Below, one piece after another: positions 43,694 to 51,626 of a stretch of DNA of 52,765 nucleotides. Within the stretch, counting starts at the first letter, position 1; the number at the start of each line of letters is the position of its first letter. Source of the DNA: Deltaproteobacteria bacterium (lineage in GTDB: Bacteria; Desulfobacterota; Binatia; UBA9968); contig SHYW01000027.1 of the NCBI GenBank assembly GCA_009692615.1, positions 1-52,765 of the forward strand, written 5' to 3'. Made by a program: the position numbers and the translations under genes. The notes under the pieces were generated by a model. It saw nothing but the letters and a program-made list of their open reading frames with translations. It searched no databases and had not been told where the DNA came from.

Positions 43694-44819
43694 GAGCGAG
43701 TTTATTCATGAATTGCCGGATTGGCCGAACTTTCGTTGGGATTCGACCCTGATATCGAGCCCACTTGCGGCACTACGCCACCGGCAAGGGCGGCTGGTTG
43801 GACGAATGGAAGCGCTCGGGGTTTCCCTACGCGCCGAAACGACGCTCCAGGCGTTGACCCTAGAAGTTGTAAAATCATCCGAGATCGAAGGGGAGATTCT
43901 CAACGGCGATCAGGTGCGCTCTTCGATTGCCCGTCGGTTGGGTATGGATATCGGCGCCCTCGCTCCCGTCGATCGCAATATCGAAGGTGTGGTCGAAATG
44001 ATGCTCAATGCCACACAGAATTTTGCCGCGCCACTGACTGCGGAGCGATTGTGCGGCTGGCATGCCGCGCTTTTTCCGACCGGCCACAGCGCTATGCGCA
44101 AGATCGCGGTGGGCCGCTGGCGCGACGATTCCACCGGACCTATGCGGGTGGTTTCCGGTCCATTGGGGCAGGAGCGGGTGCACTTTACAGCGCCGGCGGC
44201 TGAGCGCCTCGAAAAAGAAATGTCGATATTTCTTCAATGGTTCGACGGCGCAACGACGACCGATCCAGTCCTACGAGCCGCGCTTGCCCATTTGTGGTTC
44301 GTCACCATTCATCCATTCGAAGACGGCAACGGGCGCATTGCGCGAACGCTCGCCGATATGGCGTTGGCACGCTCTGAACAAAGCGCGCAACGATTTTATA
44401 GCATGTCGGCGCAAGTCAGGATCGAACGAAGCGGTTATTACGACGTACTCGATAAAACTCAGAAGTCGGACCTCGACATCACGCCTTGGCTGGAGTGGTT
44501 TCTCAGCTGTCTCAACCGCGCCTTTGACGAAACCGAAAACCGTCTCGGCGGCGTGCTCGGCAAAGCGCGGTTTTGGGAAACCCATGGGCAAAAGTCTTTC
44601 AATGACCGCCAGCGTTTGATGCTGAACAAATTGTTGGACGGCTTCGAAGGTAAATTGAATACATCCAAATGGGCGACCATCGCGAAATGTTCTCAAGACA
44701 CCGCCCTGCGCGACATCTTTGACCTGGTTGCGCGCGGCGTGCTTGCCAAAGATCAAGGCGGTGGGCGTAGCACAAGCTATTCGTTGGCTCCGGCGACAGC
44801 ACAGCCGAATATTGAATAG
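43692..44819 (+). CDS. Fic-family protein with N-terminal DUF4172-like domain and C-terminal winged helix
   Basis: 375 aa. The Fic core motif HPFEDGNGRIAR is complete, with the catalytic H207. The inhibitory helix motif S-x-x-x-E-G is present as SSEIEGE, with S62, E66 and G67, so this is a class II (internally inhibited) Fic enzyme. The N-terminal about 100 residues resemble DUF4172, and the C-terminal about 60 residues (LNTSKWATIAKCSQDTALRD onward) resemble a winged helix. Fic enzymes transfer AMP to hydroxyl groups of target proteins. Here the target is unknown and no antitoxin gene is needed because inhibition is internal. The upstream repeated motif may be its own operator. Confidence 0.93.
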   Translation: MSEFIHELPDWPNFRWDSTLISSPLAALRHRQGRLVGRMEALGVSLRAETTLQALTLEVVKSSEIEGEILNGDQVRSSIARRLGMDIGALAPVDRNIEGVVEMMLNATQNFAAPLTAERLCGWHAALFPTGHSAMRKIAVGRWRDDSTGPMRVVSGPLGQERVHFTAPAAERLEKEMSIFLQWFDGATTTDPVLRAALAHLWFVTIHPFEDGNGRIARTLADMALARSEQSAQRFYSMSAQVRIERSGYYDVLDKTQKSDLDITPWLEWFLSCLNRAFDETENRLGGVLGKARFWETHGQKSFNDRQRLMLNKLLDGFEGKLNTSKWATIAKCSQDTALRDIFDLVARGVLAKDQGGGRSTSYSLAPATAQPNIE

Positions 44820-44972
44820 CCGATAGCGCGCATCTTCTTTATGGTCATACCTCGCGCGACCCTCCTTGACATAGAACCGATTCTAATAAAAGCATGATTG
44901 ATTCATCCACCGAAAGCTTCGAAAAAGGATTTTTCAACACCCAATTCTTGTCGGTGTAGTGGAGAGAGAAGC

Positions 44973-46103
44973 ATGCCAGCGCAGACTCATATCGCCAGAA
45001 CCATTTTGTCAGTTGCGCTCATTGGCCTGCTGCTATTCGCGACCGCCGCTTACAGCCAACAAGGTAAGGCCGCGAGCTCGGCGGAATGGGACAAGTTAGT
45101 CGAGGCGGCGCGCAAGGAAGGCAAGATCGCGATTTCACTGCCGGCCAGCGCCGAATTGAAAAAACAGATCGAAGAGCAATTTAGAAAACGTTTCGCCATC
45201 GAAGTGGAAGTTTTTACTTCGCGCGGCGCCACCGGCGTGCGCCGCATGGCGGACGAATTCAAAGCCGGCGTGCGCTATTTCGATCTGCACATCGGCGGTT
45301 CGTCGTCGATCCTCTCCGGCATGTACGACGAGGGGATTATCGATGCCATCGATCCCTGGCTGGTGCTGTCCGAAGTGCGCGATCCGAAACAATGGTGGGG
45401 CGGTCATCTATGGGTCGATAGCGCCAAACGTTTCATTTACATGTTTCAAGCCTATTTGCCGGAAAGCATTTGGTACAACAGCGATCTGGTCAAACCGAGC
45501 GAGCTACGCTCCTTCGAAGATCTTCTCAATCCCAAGTGGAAAGGCAAGATCGGCTTTCTCGATCCACGCACACCCGGCGGCGGTGACAGCCATTGGTCGT
45601 ATATGTGGCAGGTCAAGGGCGAGGACTACTTGAAGAACTTGGCGGCGCAGGATTTATTTCTCGGCCGCGATCAACGGGTGCTGTCGGAGAGTTTGGCCAA
45701 GGGACGCATCGCCGTGTTGGTCGGCAATACTTTCTATTCATTCCAGCCGTTCGTGAAAGCCGGACTGCCGGTGAAGCCGCTGCCGACTCCGAAAGAGGGA
45801 ACCTTCGGCACCGGCGGCAGCGGCAACTTAGCGATCATCAAAGCGCCGGCGCATCCCAATGCGACCAAAGTGTTCGTGAACTGGCTGCTCAGCCACGAGG
45901 GGCAGGAAGTGTTTTCCCACGGCCTAGCGCAAGCGACGAGACGTAACGACGTTGACACCAAGTGGCTGCGCGAAACCGGCACGATCGCGGCGAAGGATAC
46001 GATGTCGGTGGAAGAATTTTGGAAAGTGGAAAATCAGTCGGAAGAAAAATTTGAGAAAGTACGCAAGCCGGCGGCCAAGGCGGCGCAGACACTGTTGAAA
46101 TAG
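44973..46103 (+). CDS. Extracellular solute-binding protein (iron/spermidine-type)
   Basis: 376 aa from the ATG at 44973, preceded by GGAGAGAG. Signal peptide ILSVALIGLLLFATAAYSQ. The PBP2 pattern: EWDKLVEAARKEGKIAISLP, RYFDLHIGGSSSILSGMYDE, LNPKWKGKIGFLDPRTPGGG and APAHPNATKVFVNWLLSHEG. It is longest among the three proteins of this type. A radical SAM gene begins 56 bases downstream in the same direction, so the binding protein may supply the substrate of that pathway; this is inference. No permease is adjacent. Confidence 0.9.
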   Translation: MPAQTHIARTILSVALIGLLLFATAAYSQQGKAASSAEWDKLVEAARKEGKIAISLPASAELKKQIEEQFRKRFAIEVEVFTSRGATGVRRMADEFKAGVRYFDLHIGGSSSILSGMYDEGIIDAIDPWLVLSEVRDPKQWWGGHLWVDSAKRFIYMFQAYLPESIWYNSDLVKPSELRSFEDLLNPKWKGKIGFLDPRTPGGGDSHWSYMWQVKGEDYLKNLAAQDLFLGRDQRVLSESLAKGRIAVLVGNTFYSFQPFVKAGLPVKPLPTPKEGTFGTGGSGNLAIIKAPAHPNATKVFVNWLLSHEGQEVFSHGLAQATRRNDVDTKWLRETGTIAAKDTMSVEEFWKVENQSEEKFEKVRKPAAKAAQTLLK

Positions 46104-46159
46104 CGCGCTTGGTTTAGAATAGAATGAATAAGGCGCGGCCGCCAATGAAAGGATTGTCA

Positions 46160-47566
46160 ATGGCGACGAACGGAACAAATAAAACTAACTTGGATATCTT
46201 GGAGGGATATTTCAAAAGATATCCTGACGTTCACAAGGAAACGATTCTCAAACAACACATGTTGAGCCTGGGCCACTGGTTCAGCGACTCGGCGCTCGAA
46301 GCCTGCGAGGGCGCGCTGGTGAAATCTTACCGGCTGTTCTCCTACGATCTGGTGCCGATGTCCTATTTTAAAAGGAACGAGCATCGGCGCGTGCCGGAGC
46401 ATTTCGTTCTGATCAACGGGCCGCACGACATGCGCCCGGTGGCGATCCAAACTTCATTGTCGCCCGATTCGCCTTATCTCGTCGACATCGTCGAGGGCCG
46501 GATGGTTTTGACCGTCGATGGTCAAGAGGTGTCCGAGGTGCGCGTGCCCAAGACGCCGGATTATTATTCTAAGAGCTTGCCCGACGGTACGCCCTATCAT
46601 GAGATCGTCGCCTTTGCTTCGTTCATCACGATCTTTCGCAACTGCCAATACTGGGGTGCGAAGGAGGAATGTAAATTTTGCGACATCAATGAAAATGCTC
46701 GCCAGATGAAGCTGTCGCGCGACTTTACGCTGTCGGCGCCCGTGAAATCGGTTGAAGATGTCCTGGCCGTTTGTAAATACGTCGCCGAAGACGCCAAAAA
46801 AATTGGCGCGGGCCAGGGCTTCGTGCTGAGCGGCGGCACGATTACGAAAACGCTGCACGGCAAGAGCGAAGCGGATTTCTACGTGCCCTATATCGAGGCG
46901 ATCAAGAATCTCGACAGCCATCCACGCATTACCTTCGAGGTCAACGCGCGGCCGCGCGAGGAAGTGAAGCGTTACAAGGACGCCGGCGCCGACAACATTC
47001 ACTTCAACATGGAGACCTGGGACAAAGAGCTATTCGCCTGGATCAATCCCGGCAAGGCCGAGCGCGTCGGCTGGGACAACTGGGTGCGCTGGATGGAAGA
47101 CGCCGTGGAGGTCTTCGGTCCTGGCCAGGTGCAGCCGAGTTTTGTTTCCGGTATCGAGATGGCGCGGCCGCATGGCTTCAAGACCGTCGAGGAAGCGGTC
47201 AAGTCGACCACCGGCTGCTTCGAATATCTGATGTCGCGGGCGATCATGCCTCGGCCGCAGCAGTGGCGTCGCGAACCGTCCACCGCGCTGTGCAAAGAAG
47301 CCGAGCAACCGCCGGTGCCTTTGGACTATTATATTCAGATGACCCGCAATTGGTACGAAACCTATCAGAAGTATCGCGACAAGCTGCCCAAGTTCGGCAC
47401 TCGCAAGGCCGGTTTGTTGGCCGAGCGCAACCTATTGGGACCGGTGCACGGCGCCTACGGCGATTTCGCTATGTTGAAAGAAAATTTATTTCCGGCCGAC
47501 GTCGAAGAACAGATCAATCGGCGCAGCGTGCCGTGGGAAAGTATCGAGGTGACCGCCCATGTTTAG
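46160..47566 (+). CDS. Radical SAM protein with unusual CX8CX2C cluster motif
   Basis: 468 aa from the ATG at 46160 (AGGA eight bases upstream; two earlier in-frame ATGs lack a site). Three cysteines in NCQYWGAKEECKFCDIN, at C162, C171 and C174, form the [4Fe-4S] cluster site with spacing CX8CX2C instead of the standard CX3CX2C. Other TIM-barrel elements follow: GQGFVLSGGTITKTLHG as the SAM glycine motif, RITFEVNARPREEVKRYKDA, and ADNIHFNMETWD. The N-terminal about 150 residues are an additional domain. I cannot assign the reaction. It overlaps the methyltransferase gene by 8 bases, so the two are translated together and probably act on the same molecule. Confidence 0.88.
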   Translation: MATNGTNKTNLDILEGYFKRYPDVHKETILKQHMLSLGHWFSDSALEACEGALVKSYRLFSYDLVPMSYFKRNEHRRVPEHFVLINGPHDMRPVAIQTSLSPDSPYLVDIVEGRMVLTVDGQEVSEVRVPKTPDYYSKSLPDGTPYHEIVAFASFITIFRNCQYWGAKEECKFCDINENARQMKLSRDFTLSAPVKSVEDVLAVCKYVAEDAKKIGAGQGFVLSGGTITKTLHGKSEADFYVPYIEAIKNLDSHPRITFEVNARPREEVKRYKDAGADNIHFNMETWDKELFAWINPGKAERVGWDNWVRWMEDAVEVFGPGQVQPSFVSGIEMARPHGFKTVEEAVKSTTGCFEYLMSRAIMPRPQQWRREPSTALCKEAEQPPVPLDYYIQMTRNWYETYQKYRDKLPKFGTRKAGLLAERNLLGPVHGAYGDFAMLKENLFPADVEEQINRRSVPWESIEVTAHV

Positions 47567-48128
47567 TAATATTTCCCCGGCAATGCAGCAAGTGATGCGC
47601 GCCATGGAAGAACAACTGGCGCGCGATCAAGCGTCGCTGCGCAGCGTCGACACCGACATGGGACGGCTGTTAACTCTGCTCGCCATGTCGGCGCCGGCGG
47701 GGGCATTTCTCGAACTCGGCAGCAGCGGCGGCTACTCGAGTATCTGGCTGTCCCTGGCCGCCCGCGCCCGGGGCGTGAAGCTGACCACGGTCGATCTGAA
47801 TGAAAAAAAAGTCGCTCTGGCGAAAGATAATATTTCCCGCGCCGGCGCCGCCGATGTCGTCGAAGTGCATCACGGCGACGCTTTTGATTTCGCGGGCCGC
47901 AACGAACCCTTGGCGTTCTGCTTCTCCGACATCGAGCCGCCGGAGCTAAACGCCAAGATCTACGAACTCGTCGTGCCGCGCCTGGTGCCCGGCGGCTGGC
48001 TGGTCGTCGACAACGTCACCTCGCCGCGCCACCAAAAAGATTTTATCGCACGCGCCTACAGCGACCCACGCGTCGACTGCGTGCTCCTGCCGTTTCCCAA
48101 GGGCGATATGATTTGCCGCAAGTGCTGA
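47559..48128 (+). CDS. SAM-dependent O-methyltransferase (COMT family)
   Basis: 189 aa. It starts within the last codons of the radical SAM gene (ATGTTTAG contains both signals). It has the family 3 O-methyltransferase pattern (PF01596): SAM-binding AFLELGSSGGYSSIWLSLAA, acidic VKLTTVDLNEKK, VVEVHHGDAFDFA, and late RLVPGGWLVVDNVTSPRH. Metal-dependent members methylate catechol-type hydroxyls. The usual length is 210-230, so this is a compact version with a short N terminus. The overlap with a radical SAM gene suggests that it modifies the same product. Confidence 0.92.
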   Translation: MFSNISPAMQQVMRAMEEQLARDQASLRSVDTDMGRLLTLLAMSAPAGAFLELGSSGGYSSIWLSLAARARGVKLTTVDLNEKKVALAKDNISRAGAADVVEVHHGDAFDFAGRNEPLAFCFSDIEPPELNAKIYELVVPRLVPGGWLVVDNVTSPRHQKDFIARAYSDPRVDCVLLPFPKGDMICRKC

Positions 48129-48189
48129 AGTTTAGCAGTGGGATTGAACGGGAATATATCGGCGAGAACATTCACAGACAAAACCAACC

Positions 48190-49182
48190 TTAGCGGTAAA
48201 CACTTGCGACAAATCCACTTTGATCGAGTTGCCGGATGATACTGGCATCGACGAAGTCTTCCGGCTTGTAGTTCTTCGCCTTCGGGATTTGGCCGGAGAT
48301 CTCGTCCAATATCGGCTGAAGTCCTTCTAAGGCCGGATAAGGAGTCTTTTCATACAGCACCGAAAAAACTCTGTAGGTTTCCTCGAGTATCTCGCGATCG
48401 TTGGACCGCAACATTCTCCCCAACACTTTGATGGCAAATTCTCGATCCGTCTTGACCCGATGAATACCCTCGATGACTGCCTTGGCAAATTGCCCGAATG
48501 TTTCACGCTCCCTGCGCAATTGGCTTTCCCGCGCAACGATAACCGTCGTGGCGTATTTGAACTCCTGGCCGAGATTGGCCAGTTCGGTAAAACCGAAATT
48601 CTTCCTGCCGATGTATGCCCGCGGTGGATCGAGCACGGCCGCGTGGACGCGCCGTTTTTCTAAAGCGGCGACACTTTAGACATAGCCGCCGGTGCCGAGA
48701 AATTTGACGTCTGATTCGATGCCCCATTTTTTCAGCAACCGTTGGGTCAACAGTGTCGGTGAGCCGCCCAGGCTGCCGACACCGATCAGCTTGCCTTTGA
48801 GATCGCTCGGCCGTTTGATTTCCGGCACCGTCATGACCGAGAGCGTGAATGAGTTCAGCAGTGCCATCATGATGATGGTATCGGCGCCTTCGATGCGCGC
48901 TCTGACGGGAGTTGTTCCGGATAGGCTCGCTGCCAAGGTATCTCCGGCGTAAAGCAGCTGCACCTGGCGGGCCGCGGACTGTAGGCCGAGCAGCTCGACA
49001 TTTAGGCCGTGCTTGGCAAACAATCCGGCGTCGCGCGCCGCCCAAAGCGGCAGCTGCACCGATCCGAGACTCAATGAGATGCGCATGGGTTTTAGTTCTT
49101 GAGCCTGTATGGCGGGCAAAAATCCGCACGAGATCGCGCAGACAATCGCTAAACACATTTGTCTTGTCTTGCCCATGAACAC
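48190..49182 (-). pseudogene. NMT1/SsuA-type binding protein interrupted by one TAA codon
   Basis: From the GTG at 49182 (AGGAG upstream) a signal peptide and mature domain read to GTGGYV. A TAA at 48676-48678 then interrupts the frame, after which the same frame continues SVAALEKRRVHAAVLDPP to the C-terminal signature DFVDASIIRQLDQSGFVASV. Aligned to the intact protein at 21863-22909 (IGGQSERFAALRAGAIDAT), the stop stands where an ordinary residue is found, so a single base change such as GAA or CAA to TAA explains it. The rest is well preserved, so the loss is recent or a sequencing error. The gene lies 17 bases after the TAXI gene, in one transcript. Confidence 0.85.
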
Positions 49183-49199
49183 TGCGGCTCCTAAAGCAA

Positions 49200-50147
49200 C
49201 TACTTGATAACGCCGGCCTCGGCGAAGAATTTCTCCGCCCCCGTGTGTAAGGGAATCGCCAGCCCGCGCAAGCCCGTTGCCGGCGACTCGCCGCGAAAAC
49301 CGTCGTTCATCTTTTGCAATTCAGCCATGCGCGAGTAGACGATCTTCAAGATTTGATAAACCACGTTAGGGTTGACGTCGTCACGCGCCACCAGCGGCCC
49401 GGGCAGTCCCACGGCTCGCGCGGAATAGGGGTAAGCGGGATAGTAAGTCTTGATATCGACGTCGAGATAAAGCGGCGAGCGCTTTTGCAGCGCTTGAATA
49501 CGCGCGCCATCGAGCGGAATGATCTTTAGCGTTTTTTGCTTGACCATCTCGTCGTAAGCCGGCACTGGCAGACGGGCGATGCTGAAGACGGCGTCGATTT
49601 CTTTTTTCTCGAGAGCTTGGCGCGCCTTATCGGTGTCTCCCCTGGTTGCCGTCACCTCCGCGGCGATACCGTAGACATCGAGTATCTGTTTGCCCAGCAG
49701 CGCCGAGCCGGTGCCGCCACCGTAGACGATCTTTCGCCCCGTTAAATCGGCGATGGATTGAATGTTCGAGTCGGGATGGGTGTAGATGAACAGGAGACTG
49801 AAACCGAAACTCGCGACGTGGCGGATGCGCTTTTGCGCCCGTCCCTGAAACTCTCCCGTCCCGTCGTAGGCTTCCTTGACCGATTCCGCGGTACTGGTGC
49901 CAAAAGAAGCGCGTCCTTCATTGACCGAAATCATGTTGCTCGGTCCGCCCTCGGACGGCAACGTGACCAACGTAAAATCGCTGGCGTATTGGTTCACCAA
50001 GTTGGCGAAGTAGAGCATATTCACGTAGACGCTGCTGTTGAGACCCGAAGTGTGAATTGAATATCGACCATCGGCTCCGTGCGCGGCCACGGCGCAAAGC
50101 GCTTGCAATAGAAAGCCGCACAGCGAAATATTTTTTATTGCGAGCAT
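49200..50147 (-). CDS. TAXI-family TRAP transporter solute-binding protein
   Basis: 315 aa with a signal peptide (LCGFLLQALCAVAAHGA). TAXI family (PF16868) features: YSIHTSGLNSSVYVNMLYFA, TLPSEGGPSNMISVNEGRAS with the ligand loop, DLTGRKIVYGGGTGSALLGK at the hinge, and TRGDTDKARQALEKKEIDAV. These proteins bind glutamate, 2-oxo acids or other organic acids and normally work with a fused DctQM membrane protein; none is present. The N terminus is slightly shorter than usual. It is the first gene of a leftward pair with the disrupted NMT1-type gene. Confidence 0.88.
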   Translation of the reverse strand: MLAIKNISLCGFLLQALCAVAAHGADGRYSIHTSGLNSSVYVNMLYFANLVNQYASDFTLVTLPSEGGPSNMISVNEGRASFGTSTAESVKEAYDGTGEFQGRAQKRIRHVASFGFSLLFIYTHPDSNIQSIADLTGRKIVYGGGTGSALLGKQILDVYGIAAEVTATRGDTDKARQALEKKEIDAVFSIARLPVPAYDEMVKQKTLKIIPLDGARIQALQKRSPLYLDVDIKTYYPAYPYSARAVGLPGPLVARDDVNPNVVYQILKIVYSRMAELQKMNDGFRGESPATGLRGLAIPLHTGAEKFFAEAGVIK

Positions 50148-50321
50148 CGAAGTTTACGGACCGGCAATTCAAAGTTAATAGAGATACCCCGGTCGTAAGT
50201 CAAGGTAATATTGCGCTCACCGGTTGACAGGCTCCACGTCGCTGATCTACCTGTATTATTCATTCATGAGTCGAAGATTATTTGTTGCACCGCGTCGCAC
50301 GTTGAAGGGAGAACAGTGACC

Positions 50322-51431
50322 ATGGCAGCTAACTTTTTACAGTCGATGGCGGTATTAGAGGGCGCGCGCGCTGCTTTGAAAGTGGGCGCGGTCAGCAAGG
50401 GCGAACGGGTCGGTTTTATTTGCGATCTGCGCGTCGAGCCCGATGTCATTTACGCTTTTTTCGCCGCCGCCAGCGAGCTTGGTGCCACGGCTTTTTTATG
50501 CATGGTCGAGCGCGGCCGCGGCTACGGTCCGCCGGACGAGTTTGTCGAAACGATTAAAACCGCCAACGTGCTCTATTTTTCCTGGGAGATGGCCAACTCT
50601 TTAGTCATCAAAGCGCTACGCCAAGAGCGCGGCATTCGCTGCGTCGGTTTTCCTCATTGCCGCACGGCGGCGTTGCTCTCGGACGACGCGGTGCGCTTCC
50701 CGCTCGATGTGCTCTCCGCTTTATACCCAAAAACCTGGGATGTATTTCGCAGCGGCAAAGATGTCGATGTGCAAATTACGGACCCCAAGGGAACCGACTT
50801 TCGCGTCACTCTCACGAAAGAGAATATCGAGGAGAAATTTGCCCAAGACCCGCGTTACTCCGGGCAGATCGTCGCCAACAAGCCGGGTTATGTCAGCCAC
50901 CTGCCGGTAGGCCACGGGCCAAACGTTTTAAGCCCGTCTGAGCCGCATAACGCAACCAGCGAAGGAATCATTCGTCTCGACGCCTTGACGCTCGCACCGG
51001 GGGTTTATCGCGGCTGGGCCGGCGATTCCGCCTATCAGGAACCGGTGACTTGCCACATGAAGCAAGGCCGCATCGTTTCAATTGACGGCGGCAAAGAAGC
51101 CGACATGTTTCGCCGCGTCATTGCCGAAGATCTCGATAACGTTTGTCAGCTCCGTGAAATCGGCGTCGGCCACAATCCCAAAGTGCCGACCTTTCGCGGC
51201 GAACGCGGCTATCACGGCGCCAATCACGCCGGCGCCGTCCATTGGGGTTTTGGCGGCGGCCATCAGAAAAAACGCATTCACGTCGATGCGATTATTTTTC
51301 AAACTACCGTGAAAGCCAATGGCACAGTGATCATCGATCGCGGTCGCCTCAAGGCTCTCGACGATCCTGAGATCCGCCAAATGGCAAGCCAATACGGCGA
51401 TCCAGATCGCGTTTTGGCGGAAGCGCTATAA
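50322..51431 (+). CDS. NicX/M29-like metalloenzyme
   Basis: 369 aa from the ATG at 50322; a GTG at 50316 with better spacing to AAGGGAG is the alternative. The two-domain layout matches the M29-aminopeptidase-like group that includes 2,5-dihydroxypyridine dioxygenase NicX. Features: ALKVGAVSKGERVGFICDLR in the N-terminal domain; ELREIGVGHNPKV-type sequence with H284; and HWGFGGGHQKKRIHVDAI. In the last of these, H320 and D322 match the HxD iron ligands of NicX. It could open the ring of a hydroxylated pyridine with iron and oxygen, or be a peptidase. Exact ligand identity needs a structure comparison. Confidence 0.78.
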   Translation: MAANFLQSMAVLEGARAALKVGAVSKGERVGFICDLRVEPDVIYAFFAAASELGATAFLCMVERGRGYGPPDEFVETIKTANVLYFSWEMANSLVIKALRQERGIRCVGFPHCRTAALLSDDAVRFPLDVLSALYPKTWDVFRSGKDVDVQITDPKGTDFRVTLTKENIEEKFAQDPRYSGQIVANKPGYVSHLPVGHGPNVLSPSEPHNATSEGIIRLDALTLAPGVYRGWAGDSAYQEPVTCHMKQGRIVSIDGGKEADMFRRVIAEDLDNVCQLREIGVGHNPKVPTFRGERGYHGANHAGAVHWGFGGGHQKKRIHVDAIIFQTTVKANGTVIIDRGRLKALDDPEIRQMASQYGDPDRVLAEAL

Positions 51432-51626
51432 CGGTCTGGTCGCACTCGGCCTACCAGGCGGGTTTCCTGCGCCCAGCGCTGATGACATCGCGAGACGAAC
51501 CCGCGAGGCAAACAGACGGCGCGACAACGAGTCAGATGAGGAGCGGAGTCGGCCAAGACATGGCAACTCCACAACGAACATTAGCCAACCGATCGGCCTT
51601 CGCCTGCGCCCGGCAACCTGCCCCGC

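Noticed and set aside
48676-48678. Recoding of TAA as a sense codon
   Set aside because: Other genes in the window use TAA as their terminal stop, and only this gene has an internal one, so a local mutation or read error is simpler.
51432-51626. A gene between the NicX-like and last binding-protein genes
   Set aside because: The 195 bases hold only short frames on the opposite strand of the neighbours, without start signals or motifs, and no repeat of the families described.
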